Below the pieces are notes generated by a model that searched no databases, was not told where the DNA came from, and was given only the letters and a program-made list of their open reading frames with translations. Below are positions 24,702 through 34,101 of a stretch of 39,415 bases of DNA, piece after piece; positions within the stretch are counted from its first letter, which is position 1, and each line of letters begins with the position of its first letter. This DNA is from Acidobacteriota bacterium (GTDB lineage: Bacteria > Acidobacteriota > Terriglobia > Terriglobales > Acidobacteriaceae). Location of the stretch: positions 1 to 39,415 of the forward strand of contig QIAU01000187.1 in the NCBI GenBank assembly GCA_003225055.1, given 5' to 3'. The position numbers and the translations under genes were made by a program.

Positions 24702-25412
24702 TCATCCCCCAACCAGTTTTCCATCCGCCAGAAAGATCATTCGCTTCACATAACGCTCGGCCAGCGCTCGCTCATGCGTGACCATGACGACCGTCATCCC
24801 CAGCGCCTGGTTGAACTCGCGAATCAGCTCCATGATCTCGGTTCCGGTGTGGCTGTCGAGGTTCCCCGTGGGCTCATCGGCTAACAGGAGCTGCGGCCGG
24901 TTGATCAACGCCCGGGCCAGTGCTGCCCGCTGCTGTTCGCCGCCGGAAAGCTCCGCCGGCCGATGCCGCAGACGCGTGCTCAGACCAACTCGGTCCAGAG
25001 CCTTCCTGGCCAATCCCTCGCGCTGGTCGCGCTCGACCTCCGCAAACCTCATGGGCAGTTCCACGTTCTCCATCAAGGTCATGCTGGGAATCAGGTTGAA
25101 GGATTGAAAAACCATGCCCACCGTGCGCAGCCGGTATTTAGCCAGTGCTTCCCGCGACAGAGCTGCCAGATCGCCTCCCCGTACGATTACCGATCCCGAT
25201 GTGGGGCGGTCCAGCCCCGCGATCAAGTTCAGCAGCGACGACTTTCCCGACCCCGAACTGCCCAGCAGGGCGACAAATTCTCCCGGTCTCAGCTCGAGCG
25301 AAACGCCATCTACGGCACGGATCAGTGTCTCGCCCATGCGATAGTGACGGCACACCTGTTTGGTCGACACTGCGATTGGCCCGTTTTGTCCTGATTGTGA
25401 ACCCGAACTCAT
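24702..25412 (-). CDS. ABC transporter ATP-binding protein (MacB/LolD-type)
   Basis: This 236-residue ATPase energises the neighbouring FtsX-type permease. It has Walker A GSSGSGKSS (51-59), the Q-loop VFQSFNLIPSMT, the signature LSGGEQQR (155-162), Walker B LLLADEPTGNLD (175-186) and the H-loop THERALAERY. The LADEPTGNLD form and the Q-loop sequence are characteristic of the LolD/MacB/FtsE subgroup. It begins eight bases after the stop of the exporter gene upstream, supporting an operon. Confidence 0.92.
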   Translation of the reverse strand: MSSGSQSGQNGPIAVSTKQVCRHYRMGETLIRAVDGVSLELRPGEFVALLGSSGSGKSSLLNLIAGLDRPTSGSVIVRGGDLAALSREALAKYRLRTVGMVFQSFNLIPSMTLMENVELPMRFAEVERDQREGLARKALDRVGLSTRLRHRPAELSGGEQQRAALARALINRPQLLLADEPTGNLDSHTGTEIMELIREFNQALGMTVVMVTHERALAERYVKRMIFLADGKLVGG

Positions 25413-25420
25413 GAAATAAC

Positions 25421-27316
25421 TTAGCGCACCTCTCCCCTGATCAGACGCAAGGCATCCGCGGCACTCACGTCTCCCTTGCCATTCCCGCTTCCTTCCTCGG
25501 CGGCCACCGGTGTAACGTCGCCCTCGCCCGGAGCCAGGAACAGATTCGTCTCCACCCCCTGCTGCTTGGTGTACAACTCGTAATAACGTCCCTCGAACTC
25601 CAAAAGTTCCTCGTGCCTGCCTCGTTCAGCAATCCTTCCCTCGTCCACCACCAGGATCTGGTCGGCTCGACGGATGGTCGATAGCCGGTGTGCAATCACG
25701 AAAGTCGTCCGCCCCTGCATCAGGTAAGAAAGGCCCTGCTGGATCATCGCCTCCGACTCGGAATCGAGGCTGGAAGTAGCCTCGTCCAGGATTAAGATGC
25801 GCGGCTCGGCCAGAATTGCCCGCGCAATCGAAATCCGCTGCCGCTGCCCGCCGGAAAGCTTGACCCCGCGCTCGCCGACCACGGTATCGTACTTGTCCCT
25901 GAAACTCTCTGCGAACTCGTCCACCCGCGCAATGCGGCAAGCCCGCATGATTTCCTCTTCCGTAGCTTCCGGACGCGAGAACGCCACGTTCTCCCGAATT
26001 GTCCCGTCAAACAGGAACGATTCTTGCAGTACCACGCCGAGCCGGGTGCGATAGGAATCCAACCGCACCGTGCTCAGATCCACGCCATCAATCAGAATCT
26101 TTCCGCCCGTGGGTATGTAGAAGGCCGAAATCAGCCCGATGGTGGTTGATTTGCCCGAGCCTGAGGAGCCGACCAGCGCTGTCACCGTGCCGGGTTCCGC
26201 CTGAAACGAAATTTCATCTAGAACCGTCCGGTTCCCGTCATAGCTGAAGCTGACACCCTGGAAGTCGATCTTTCCTTCGATATCCTTGAGCGCGACCACG
26301 CGTCTCGGGTCGCGATCCTCTGCCCCTTCGCTCAAGATCTCGTGAGTACGTTCCAAGCCGGCCAAGGCTTCCGTGAGTTGGGTCCCGATGGAAACGATTT
26401 GAATGATCGGCGCAACCAGGAACCCGAGAAACAACGTATAGGTGAAGAACCCGCCGATGGTCAGCGCCCCCGCCATGATCTGGCGCGCGCCCACAAACAT
26501 AATCACCGCGCCCACCGCGCCCATGAGCAGACTCGCAGATAGGCTCATCACCGAAGTAGCCGTCAAGGTGTGCATCACGTTATCGAGCAGCCTCTCGACG
26601 CCTTTCGCAAACACTTTCTCTTCCCGCTCTTCCGCGTGGTAGCCCTTGATCACGCGTACGCCGCCTACCGACTCAGCCAGACGACCGGTGACCTCTGCGT
26701 TGATCTTGCCGCGCTCGCGGAAAATCGGCCGGATCGTTCCAAAAGCCTGGTTGAGAGCAATCGCAAAACCCAGCAGGAACCCAAAAGCCAGCAGAGTCAT
26801 GAGTGCGCTGATTCGAAACAGAACCACTAGAGCGATTGCCGAAGTGAGCAATCCACCCGCAAACTCCACCAGTCCTGTGCCGATCAGGTTGCGCACACCC
26901 TCGACGTCGGTCATGATCCGGGATACCAGGGTTCCGGTCTTGGTCGAATCGTAGAACGTCACCGGCAGCCGCCCCACATGCGCTTGCACCTTTTGCCGAA
27001 GTTCAGCAATCAGCCGCTGCGCCGCCTTCGACAGCAGTTGCGTCAAGCAAAACGAAGTAATCCCCTGCACAAGGGTGGCGCCCAATACCAGCAGGACAAG
27101 CGGCTTGAGCAGTTCCAGATGCCGCTTGACGATCACGCCGTCGACCAAAAACTTGGTCGAGTAAGGCAGTACCAGCCCTGAAACCCGGTTAATCACCATC
27201 ACCCCAAAACCGATCGCCAGCAAGGCTCGCCGCGGACGCACCAATTCCCAAACCATCGGAATGATTGCGCGCAGCCTCTGACTTTTCTTGGCTTTAGTCT
27301 TCGCGGCAGAGTTCAT
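25421..27316 (-). CDS. ABC exporter, fused permease-ATPase (MsbA-like)
   Basis: This 631-residue half-transporter works as a homodimer, flipping lipids or exporting hydrophobic compounds. The membrane domain (about 25-325) has six hydrophobic segments and the coupling motifs FYDSTKTGTLVSRIMTDVE and VIKGYHAE. The nucleotide domain carries Walker A GSSGSGKST (383-391), LSGGQRQR (from 487), Walker B ILILDEATSSLD (507-518) and His543 in IAHRLSTI. A C-terminal extension of about 50 residues (after LYTKQQGVE) is Gly/Glu-rich and has no known domain. It is the first gene of the five-gene run. The substrate cannot be read from sequence. Confidence 0.9.
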   Translation of the reverse strand: MNSAAKTKAKKSQRLRAIIPMVWELVRPRRALLAIGFGVMVINRVSGLVLPYSTKFLVDGVIVKRHLELLKPLVLLVLGATLVQGITSFCLTQLLSKAAQRLIAELRQKVQAHVGRLPVTFYDSTKTGTLVSRIMTDVEGVRNLIGTGLVEFAGGLLTSAIALVVLFRISALMTLLAFGFLLGFAIALNQAFGTIRPIFRERGKINAEVTGRLAESVGGVRVIKGYHAEEREEKVFAKGVERLLDNVMHTLTATSVMSLSASLLMGAVGAVIMFVGARQIMAGALTIGGFFTYTLFLGFLVAPIIQIVSIGTQLTEALAGLERTHEILSEGAEDRDPRRVVALKDIEGKIDFQGVSFSYDGNRTVLDEISFQAEPGTVTALVGSSGSGKSTTIGLISAFYIPTGGKILIDGVDLSTVRLDSYRTRLGVVLQESFLFDGTIRENVAFSRPEATEEEIMRACRIARVDEFAESFRDKYDTVVGERGVKLSGGQRQRISIARAILAEPRILILDEATSSLDSESEAMIQQGLSYLMQGRTTFVIAHRLSTIRRADQILVVDEGRIAERGRHEELLEFEGRYYELYTKQQGVETNLFLAPGEGDVTPVAAEEGSGNGKGDVSAADALRLIRGEVR

Positions 27317-27364
27317 GAGTCATTAGAGTCTAACCGACCTAATTGCGGCTCAGCGATGTTTTGA

Positions 27365-27385
27365 AGTCTAAATTCAGTCTAAATT
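27365..27385. promoter_or_regulatory. 11-bp tandem repeat, candidate operator upstream of the ABC operon
   Basis: AGTCTAAATT occurs at 27365-27374 and again at 27376-27385, one helical turn apart. A degenerate third copy starts at about 27386 (GTCTGA), and GTCTAA also occurs near 27329. The site lies about 50 bases before the exporter start on the minus strand, a fitting place for a regulator site. Confidence 0.35.
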
Positions 27386-27397
27386 GTCTGAAGGCTT

Positions 27398-27432
27398 GTC
27401 ATTCTGAGCGGCTTCCGGCGCCGAAGAATCTG
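27398..27432. repeat. GTCATTC-type dispersed repeat copy
   Basis: GTCATTCTGAGCGGC is followed closely by GAAGAATCTGC. This is the two-part pattern of a short dispersed repeat often seen between acidobacterial genes. A related copy lies at 29192-29245. Neither codes for protein. Confidence 0.5.
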
Positions 27433-27590
27433 CTTTTAGCTTGCTCTTGGGTGTGGCACCGGTCTCTGCCGTGCCAGCCGGATCGAAGCCTCACCGCAAA
27501 ACATCCGGCACCCGTCTTGTGAGAACCCGCCTTCGTTGACTTGGCTCCTCACCAGCCCTTAACATCCCCACCCAGCAAGAGGAGTAATCT

Positions 27591-29177
27591 TTGAGACAAA
27601 GCAAAAATGCTTCCATTCCCGCCCGCCGCCGATTTTTGCGATCGACGGTGCTCGCCGGAGTCGGTACCGCCATCCTTCCCGCTCTCGCCGCCGCCCGTGA
27701 ACTCCCCAAGCTTGAGCCGGCCACACCGCAAGTTCCCGCTTTCGAGCTGGATGAAATTTCGATCTCCGATCTTCAGGACGGCATGAAGTCGGGCGAATAT
27801 ACTGCCCATTCCCTGGCGGAAAAATACCTAGGTCGCATTCAATCACTCGACAAGCAGGGTCCCGCCATCAATTCCATTATCGAAATTAATCCCGACGCGC
27901 TCGCCATCGCCGACGCCATGGACAAAGAGCGCCACTCCGGCAAGCTTCGTGGGCCTCTGCACGGAATCCCCACTCTGATCAAAGACAACATTGATACCGC
28001 CGACAAGATGATGACTACCGCCGGTTCTCTGGCTCTGGTGGGAGCCAAACCGCCCCAAGATTCCACCGTCGCCCAGAAGTTACGAGCCGCCGGTGCCGTA
28101 ATAATCGGAAAAACCAATTTAAGCGAATGGGCTAACATCCGTTCCAGCCATTCGACCAGCGGTTGGAGCGGCCGTGGCGGCCTGACGAGGAATCCCTACG
28201 CGCTCGATCGTAACGCTTGCGGTTCCAGTTCAGGCTCGGGCGCCGCCGCTGCCGCGAATTTTTGTGCCGCCGCCATCGGAACGGAGACCGATGGCTCGAT
28301 TGTCTGCCCATCCTCGGCTAATTGTCTGGTCGGAATCAAGCCCACCGTCGGCCTGGTCAGCCGCACCGGAATCATTCCGATTTCCCACACCCAGGACGGC
28401 GCCGGCCCCATGGCGCGCACGGTTAAAGACGCGGCAATACTTTTGGGAGCGCTCACCGGCGTGGACCGCTCCGATCAAGCAACTCTCGCCAGCGAAGGTA
28501 AATCTCTAACCGACTACACGCGTTTCCTCGATCCCAATGGTCTGAAAGGCGCCCGCCTCGGGGTCGCCCGGAAATATTTCGGTTTCAGCGACGACGTTGA
28601 CGTCTTGATGAATGAGCTGCTGGATGAAATGAAGAAACAAGGGGCGACCCTGGTCGATCCCGCCGACATTGAGACCTTCGGAAAATTCGACGACTCCGAG
28701 CTCATGGTTTTCTATTACGAATTGAAGGCTGACCTGAACGGGTATCTGGCGCGCCTGGGCCCCGGCGCTCCGGTGCACTCCCTGAAGGAAATCATCGACT
28801 TCAACGAGAAGAACAAAGAGCAAGAGATGCCCTACTTTGGGCAGGACATTTTCCTCAAGTCGGAGGCCAAGGGCCCGCTGACCGAAAAGGAGTACCTCGA
28901 CGCGCTGGACAAGAACCGCAAACTGGCTCGTACGGAAGGCATCGATCGTCTGATGGATAACAACAAGCTGGACGCGATCGTCGCCCCCACCGCCGGCCCG
29001 TCTTGCCTCACCGACCTTCTGAACGGCGATCACTTCACCGGTGGAAGCTCAACTTTTTTCGGACAAGCCTGGAGCGAGCCCACCCTGATCAAGCTCGCCT
29101 ACGCGTTCGAGCAGGCCACCAAGCTCCGCAAGCCACCGCAGTTCTTACCCACGATTCCCCTCAACCCCCGAGGCTGA
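27591..29177 (+). CDS. Tat-exported amidase (amidase signature family), C-terminal deletion
   Basis: Amidase-signature enzymes hydrolyse amides with a Lys-cisSer-Ser triad. Here Lys131 (GIPTLIKDN), Ser212 in the GSSSGSG block and Ser236 (GTETDGSIVCPS) are all present. The start is a TTG at 27591 with AAGAGGAG six bases upstream. A Tat-like signal (RRRFLRSTVLAG, 12-23) directs export. Compared with the paralogue at the right end of the window, about 25 residues are missing between GGSST and FGQAWSEPT (near residue 489). This loses the conserved AGYPxxNVP...GxPLGIS segment that lines the substrate pocket. The frame is intact, so the gene may be a damaged or specialised copy. Confidence 0.88.
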   Translation: MRQSKNASIPARRRFLRSTVLAGVGTAILPALAAARELPKLEPATPQVPAFELDEISISDLQDGMKSGEYTAHSLAEKYLGRIQSLDKQGPAINSIIEINPDALAIADAMDKERHSGKLRGPLHGIPTLIKDNIDTADKMMTTAGSLALVGAKPPQDSTVAQKLRAAGAVIIGKTNLSEWANIRSSHSTSGWSGRGGLTRNPYALDRNACGSSSGSGAAAAANFCAAAIGTETDGSIVCPSSANCLVGIKPTVGLVSRTGIIPISHTQDGAGPMARTVKDAAILLGALTGVDRSDQATLASEGKSLTDYTRFLDPNGLKGARLGVARKYFGFSDDVDVLMNELLDEMKKQGATLVDPADIETFGKFDDSELMVFYYELKADLNGYLARLGPGAPVHSLKEIIDFNEKNKEQEMPYFGQDIFLKSEAKGPLTEKEYLDALDKNRKLARTEGIDRLMDNNKLDAIVAPTAGPSCLTDLLNGDHFTGGSSTFFGQAWSEPTLIKLAYAFEQATKLRKPPQFLPTIPLNPRG

Positions 29178-29191
29178 AACTTTTATCCTGG

Positions 29192-29245
29192 TCATTCCGA
29201 GCAAGCCCTCAAGGCTTGCCATCATGCGGGCAGCGAGGGATCTCG
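29192..29245. repeat. GTCATTC-type dispersed repeat copy
   Basis: GTCATTCCGAGCAAG, a short CTTGCC inverted segment, and then GCGAGGGATCTCGGTG fill most of the gap between the amidase and pncA stops. It resembles the copy at 27398. Confidence 0.5.
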
Positions 29246-29263
29246 GTGTTATTATCACTCCAC

Positions 29264-29854
29264 CTAGTTCACAGCCTCTTCAGTCCTGGTCACCCGCCCA
29301 CCCTGCCGCCGAACCTCATCCACCGTCGCGCGGCCTTTTTCTTGGTCCAGGTGTCTGATCGCATCCTCCACCACGTTCACTTTGTACCCGCGTGACATCA
29401 ACCCTCGTGCCGCCCGTTCCACGCAAATTTCCGTCACGACGCCATAAAGGAAAATTTCCCGATCCTTCCCCAGCCTCCCGAGCAGCGCCTCGATATTCGG
29501 ATTCGTGAACACATCCAAGGCTTGCTTCTCAATAATGATCTGTTCATAGCGTCCGAGGTCCGCAGGCAAATCCAGTCTCCGATTGGGCACCACCAGATGC
29601 TTTGCCAGCACCGTGCCCGAGACCTTCTGCTGCCCGGGCGTACCCACGAGACAGTGCGGCGGATAATCCCGGAACTCAGGATCGCTCGGCTGATGTCGAT
29701 CTGTGCTCGACACGACTAGAATCTGATGCGACGCCGCCCACTGATTAAGCCGTTGAATATTGGGTATAATCTTCTCGGCTCCGGGAATGTACAATTTCCC
29801 GCCCGGATCCATGAAATCGACCTGCGTATCAACATCCCAGAACAACCAACTCAT
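29264..29854 (-). CDS. pncA: nicotinamidase / isochorismatase-family cysteine hydrolase
   Basis: PncA converts nicotinamide to nicotinate in NAD salvage. The 196-residue protein has the cysteine-hydrolase triad: Asp9 in DVDTQVDF, Lys110 in IIEKQALDVF and Cys144 in VTEICVERAA. A likely metal site is in STDRHQPSDPEF. The start ATG overlaps the pncB stop (ATGA), so the two are translationally coupled. That partnership with nicotinate phosphoribosyltransferase makes nicotinamidase much more likely than another isochorismatase-family activity. Confidence 0.88.
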   Translation of the reverse strand: MSWLFWDVDTQVDFMDPGGKLYIPGAEKIIPNIQRLNQWAASHQILVVSSTDRHQPSDPEFRDYPPHCLVGTPGQQKVSGTVLAKHLVVPNRRLDLPADLGRYEQIIIEKQALDVFTNPNIEALLGRLGKDREIFLYGVVTEICVERAARGLMSRGYKVNVVEDAIRHLDQEKGRATVDEVRRQGGRVTRTEEAVN

Positions 29855-31236
29855 ACCACTCCCCTTCGCGTAACCGGCTGCGCGAAGCGGCTGCGAAAAT
29901 CTTCCAAGAGCCTCTGCAATTCCCGGCTAAAACGCACCGGATAGGGATGTGCCTGATCCAGACCATGGCACTGTTCCGGGAGTCTGGCCAACTCCATCTG
30001 GGCGTGTTCGCGAACCTCTTCGATTTTCGGCGACCTTGCCAGACGCTCGCCATCCCGCATCACGCAAGCGAGCAGCGGCTTCCCCTCGCCATATTTTTCA
30101 GTCCAGTGCGCAATAACATCCTCGGCGTACCTTTGATCCGAGCTTTGCAAGCGGTAAACCTGCTTGCATCCCGGATAAGTCGCTTTCCCCCCCGGGCTCA
30201 ACTTGGCGCGATACGACGGACGCTCGCCCGCATACACATCCACCAGTTTGTAAACTCCGCCCAGCGTAGGAGCGTCTTTGGAAGCAGCCAGGCTCGTCCC
30301 CACGCCGAATGCGTCGACCACCGCGCCACGCGCTAGTAGGTCGCTGATCACGAATTCGTCGAGATCGCTGGTGGCAAAAATCTGGGTGTCACTGAGGCCC
30401 GCCTGGTCCAGCCGCCGCCGTACTGCCCGGGAAAGCTCCACCACATCTCCGCTATCGAGCCGCACCGCCTTAGGATGCAGTCCGGCCTGGATAATTTTGT
30501 CGACGGCCGCCAGCGTGTCGTAAGTGTCCACCAGCAACATGGCGTGATCAGGAAAAATCTTTTGGAAACGACGGAACGCTTCCTCCTCATCGTCGTAGGC
30601 CATCACAAACGAGTGTGCCAGCGTCCCAAACGTGGGAATTCCGAATCGCCGTCCTGTTTCGACGTTGGAAGTCCCGATGCAGCCCCCAATGTAAGCCGCT
30701 CGGGCGGCGAGCGTCCCGGCCTCCGGGCTATGAGCGCGCCGCGTGCCAAATTCAATGACGCTCCTGCCCTGCGCCGCCCGCACCACACGCGCCGCCTTCG
30801 AGGCAATCATCGTCTGAAACGTGATCATGGAGAGCAAATAGGTCTCGACGATCTGCCCTTCAATGATGGGAGCGGTGACCCGCAGCAGCGGTTCCTCCTG
30901 AAATACCGGTGTGCCTTCCGGAATCGCCCACACCTCGCCGGTAAAGCGAAACCTCCTAAGATAGTCGAAGAATTTGTCGCTGACCTGCCGAAAAACCGGC
31001 TGCTTCCGCAAAAACTCGATATCTGCCGGCTCAAACTCGAGACTCTCCAGATAATCCAGCACCTGCTCCAGTCCTGCGGCGACCAGGTAGTTCCGCTCCG
31101 GCGGCAAAGACCGTATGAACAGTTCAAAGCTCGCTTTGGCCCGGAAGTTGTTCTCGAAATACGCCGCCGCCATCGTGAGTTCGTAAAGATCGGTAAGCAG
31201 CGCGGAATGGCGGGCTTCTAACAAGATGTCCCTCAA
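29851..31236 (-). CDS. pncB: nicotinate phosphoribosyltransferase
   Basis: PncB joins nicotinate to PRPP to form nicotinate mononucleotide, the next salvage step after PncA. The 461-residue length and the motifs fit the family: ALLTDLYELTMAAAYFE at the N-terminus, FGTRRAHSPEAG (the catalytic, phosphoribosyl-binding region), GTSNVETGRRFGIP, LDSGDVVELSRAVRRRL and FGVGTSLAASKDAPTLGGVYKL. It is the first gene of the pncB-pncA pair, with 75 bases to the upstream phosphoesterase stop. Confidence 0.95.
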   Translation of the reverse strand: MRDILLEARHSALLTDLYELTMAAAYFENNFRAKASFELFIRSLPPERNYLVAAGLEQVLDYLESLEFEPADIEFLRKQPVFRQVSDKFFDYLRRFRFTGEVWAIPEGTPVFQEEPLLRVTAPIIEGQIVETYLLSMITFQTMIASKAARVVRAAQGRSVIEFGTRRAHSPEAGTLAARAAYIGGCIGTSNVETGRRFGIPTFGTLAHSFVMAYDDEEEAFRRFQKIFPDHAMLLVDTYDTLAAVDKIIQAGLHPKAVRLDSGDVVELSRAVRRRLDQAGLSDTQIFATSDLDEFVISDLLARGAVVDAFGVGTSLAASKDAPTLGGVYKLVDVYAGERPSYRAKLSPGGKATYPGCKQVYRLQSSDQRYAEDVIAHWTEKYGEGKPLLACVMRDGERLARSPKIEEVREHAQMELARLPEQCHGLDQAHPYPVRFSRELQRLLEDFRSRFAQPVTRRGVV

Positions 31237-31311
31237 AGGAATTATAGGAGACGGCAGGGAAGCTTAGGCCTGCCGAGGTGGAATAAGTAGTCCTTGTCGC
31301 TCAAATCGCGC

Positions 31312-34101
31312 TCAATCGCCAATTGGGAACAGCGTGTGTTTTGGGGAAGGCATGGGCACCGCTCCTTTGCGGTCGCGCCACAGAATTTTATTAAGCACCG
31401 CGGCATCGGCAGCGTCGGGACGAGAAAAGTCCATCTTCTTGGAGACTTCCGCGCCCGGTCCTTGGGCCGGGTTCATCTGATAGATCAGCCGGTTGTCGCG
31501 GTTGCGCCAATCGGCAGTAAAGGCCGCCTGCTCTCCCGGCCCGGAAAACAGCGGCGCCATTACGGGAGCGTAAGCATCGTTCTGATTCATGGGCGGCAGC
31601 CCGAGCAGCACTTCCATGGTGTGCACCAGGTTCACCGTGGTGTAGAACTGGTGCGCGACAAACGGATGCTCCACCGTTCCTGGCGAATACTTGCTGATGA
31701 CCAGCGCGATGGAGCGATGCGCATCCACGTGATCGGCGCCGTTCTGCGCGTCATCTTCTACCACGAAAATCGCCGTCTCGTCCCAGTACGGGCTATGGGA
31801 AACAGCTTCCACCACACGGCCTAGGGCGAGGTCGTTGTCCGCAACTGAGGCGGCCGGACGAGGCATCCCCGGTCGAGTTCCCGCCGTGTGGTCATCGGGA
31901 AGATAGAGCAGGACAAAGCTGGGCAACTCCGCTCCCTTCCCCTCCTGGCGAGCGCGAACAAATCCCTCAAATTCATTCAAGAATTCGTCCGCTCGCAGCT
32001 GGTCCGGATAGTCCAGCCGGAAATTCGGATACACGGGATTGAAATGGTCCCGCAATTCCGCCTTGGTTCCAACCGTGCGCTTGAACAGGGGCACAGCCCA
32101 GGGCCAAAGACTTGCCGCCCCATGCGGCTGCCCCACATTTGACGGCAAAGCCTCCCCTGGCTTGACTGCCCGGCGTGAACACTGTTCTCGTTCCCCCTTC
32201 GTCTCTTCTCGCGGCGACGCGCTCCCCGCCTCAGGCAGGCACCATTCCACATCGATAAATTCGCCGTAGTCGCGGTAGCTCAGCCCGTGGCGCGACAGAT
32301 TGCCCCACAGAAAACCGGTTTGCGGATCATCCACATCGGCCTCGCCATGGTCCAGAGCATATTCTCCGGCGACCGTGCCGCCAAAATCATACGTACGTTC
32401 ATTGCTGCGATACGCAATCTGCCAGGTCTTCTCGTTGTAGTCGCTGGTGATCGCGGCATTAGACCAGATATGCCCGTCTCCCGAGACTTCTCCACTATCG
32501 TAAAAGTTGTCCAGCACTCCAAACTGAAGCGCCAGCTTGTGCGCATTGGGAGTGATGTCTGAGCCATACATGGTGAGGGACGCATCCCCGTTGCCCACCT
32601 TCAAATCGCCGAGAATCTGATCGTAGGTTCGATTCTCCCTGATGACGTAGATCACGTGGCGAATGGGATTAGCTCCGCTGGGGAATATGATCTTTCCCGG
32701 ATCTTCGCCAACCAGATTGTTCTCCTCAACTTCCCGCGTCAGCTCCCCCAGACTTCCTTCCAGCTTCGTCAAGTTCAGGCGCGCGACCGAGCCCCTCAGC
32801 AATTCGGCAATGTAAGGATGAGTGGGGTGTCTCTTTTCTGTCGTGATGACGTTGGGGCCCGCGTTGGGCCCAGTTCCTTCCCCTTTCGCGGTTGCGATCA
32901 ACAGATCGTCCCCGCGCACCGCGAGCGCGCTCGGATACCAATCCGTGGGAATAAAGCCGGTTGCCGAGCGTTGTCCGTTTTCCTCCCTGCCATCACGAAT
33001 CCCGGAGAGATCAAAAACGGCAACGGCATTGAGCGAGGAGTCCGCGACAAACAGGCGCTTGCCGTCATCGGACATCGCCAGAGCGCTGGGAGAAGTTCCC
33101 GAATACTGCTGGCCGGGCAAACGTGTGCCCAGGAACCTGACCGGCTTGCCGTCCGCCGGGGACGCCACAGCAACCGTATCCGCGTTGGACAGCGCGACGT
33201 ACAGTTCCTTCTCGTCCGGGCTCAACAGCATGGCGGTTGGATGCGACCCTGGGTCGGTCGAATTCTTCGGCGGCAGCAGCGGAATCCAGCGGGTTATTTT
33301 TCCCTTGGCCAAATCCAGTTCAGCAACCCGCGATGCATTCCACAAACTGCACCAGGCGCGACGTCCGTCGCGGCTCGCCACCACGGTATAGGGAAAAGAC
33401 GCGGGCACCAGCTCATTTGTGCTCAGGTCGAACGTCTTAACAGTTCGCCCTGTCCTCACATCGAGCAGGATTACATTGTCGGAAAGATTATTGGCAACCA
33501 GCAATCGTTCGCCGACCGTCCAGGCCAGACCCGCCGGGAACGAGATTGCTTGCCCCTTCGGCAGTTTGGCTAGTTCCTTCGCAATTCGCTTGTTGGACGC
33601 AAGCTTCTGCGGAGGAATCTTAATGAACCGCTCGGGAGCGACTTTGCCATCATGAAAACTGTAAACCGCAATTCCGTTGCCCGTGTCTCCAGGCTTCTCA
33701 CCGTTCGGGTCAGTGATGGAGCCCACAGAAGCATAAAGATGTTTCCCGTCCGCTCCGAAAACCAAACCCAGAAAATAACTCTGGTGCCCATCTTCCGGGA
33801 AACGTTGGTCGGGAAAGTCCGAAAGCTTATTGGTGCTCAAGTCCAGAACAGCAATAGATTGATGCGCCATATCCTCCTGGACACCATAACCATCATTCAG
33901 CAGGGCGGCGTAGCGTCCATCGGGACTGAGCGCGATGGTGGCCGGAAAGCTGTTCGTAGTCGCAATTCGGCCAATCGAAGGTGTCCTCAGCCCTTTGCTG
34001 GTCGGAAGATGGATGACGTGGCGGTCCGATCTTTGCCCTAAAGCCAGAAACAAGAAACTGAGCGGCAAGACAGCAGTAGCGAAACGCGGCAGGAGCTGCA
34101 A
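31312..34101 (-). CDS. secreted YncE-type beta-propeller / phosphoesterase fusion
   Basis: This is a 929-residue exported protein with a signal peptide (RFATAVLPLSFLFLALG). Residues about 40-450 hold repeated propeller blades (IALSPDGRYAALLND, LVFGADGKHLYASVG, AMLLSPDEKELYVALSN, ALAMSDDGKRLFVADSS), as in YncE/lactonase propellers. Residues about 480-880 form an alkaline-phosphatase-superfamily phosphoesterase, related to phospholipase C and acid phosphatase A. It shows HVIYVIRENRTYDQILGD (Glu489/Asn490), LYLPDDHTAGTRPG and a metal-site-like EDDAQNGADHVDAHR. It lies next to pstCAB-phoU on the same strand, so release of phosphate from organic esters is a reasonable inference. The leader of 355 bases shows no clear promoter. 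Confidence 0.85.
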   Translation of the reverse strand: MQLLPRFATAVLPLSFLFLALGQRSDRHVIHLPTSKGLRTPSIGRIATTNSFPATIALSPDGRYAALLNDGYGVQEDMAHQSIAVLDLSTNKLSDFPDQRFPEDGHQSYFLGLVFGADGKHLYASVGSITDPNGEKPGDTGNGIAVYSFHDGKVAPERFIKIPPQKLASNKRIAKELAKLPKGQAISFPAGLAWTVGERLLVANNLSDNVILLDVRTGRTVKTFDLSTNELVPASFPYTVVASRDGRRAWCSLWNASRVAELDLAKGKITRWIPLLPPKNSTDPGSHPTAMLLSPDEKELYVALSNADTVAVASPADGKPVRFLGTRLPGQQYSGTSPSALAMSDDGKRLFVADSSLNAVAVFDLSGIRDGREENGQRSATGFIPTDWYPSALAVRGDDLLIATAKGEGTGPNAGPNVITTEKRHPTHPYIAELLRGSVARLNLTKLEGSLGELTREVEENNLVGEDPGKIIFPSGANPIRHVIYVIRENRTYDQILGDLKVGNGDASLTMYGSDITPNAHKLALQFGVLDNFYDSGEVSGDGHIWSNAAITSDYNEKTWQIAYRSNERTYDFGGTVAGEYALDHGEADVDDPQTGFLWGNLSRHGLSYRDYGEFIDVEWCLPEAGSASPREETKGEREQCSRRAVKPGEALPSNVGQPHGAASLWPWAVPLFKRTVGTKAELRDHFNPVYPNFRLDYPDQLRADEFLNEFEGFVRARQEGKGAELPSFVLLYLPDDHTAGTRPGMPRPAASVADNDLALGRVVEAVSHSPYWDETAIFVVEDDAQNGADHVDAHRSIALVISKYSPGTVEHPFVAHQFYTTVNLVHTMEVLLGLPPMNQNDAYAPVMAPLFSGPGEQAAFTADWRNRDNRLIYQMNPAQGPGAEVSKKMDFSRPDAADAAVLNKILWRDRKGAVPMPSPKHTLFPIGD

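Noticed and set aside
30475-31221. A 248-codon plus-strand frame opposite pncB
   Set aside because: It is a mirror of a verified nicotinate phosphoribosyltransferase, with no ribosome-binding site and no recognisable motifs.
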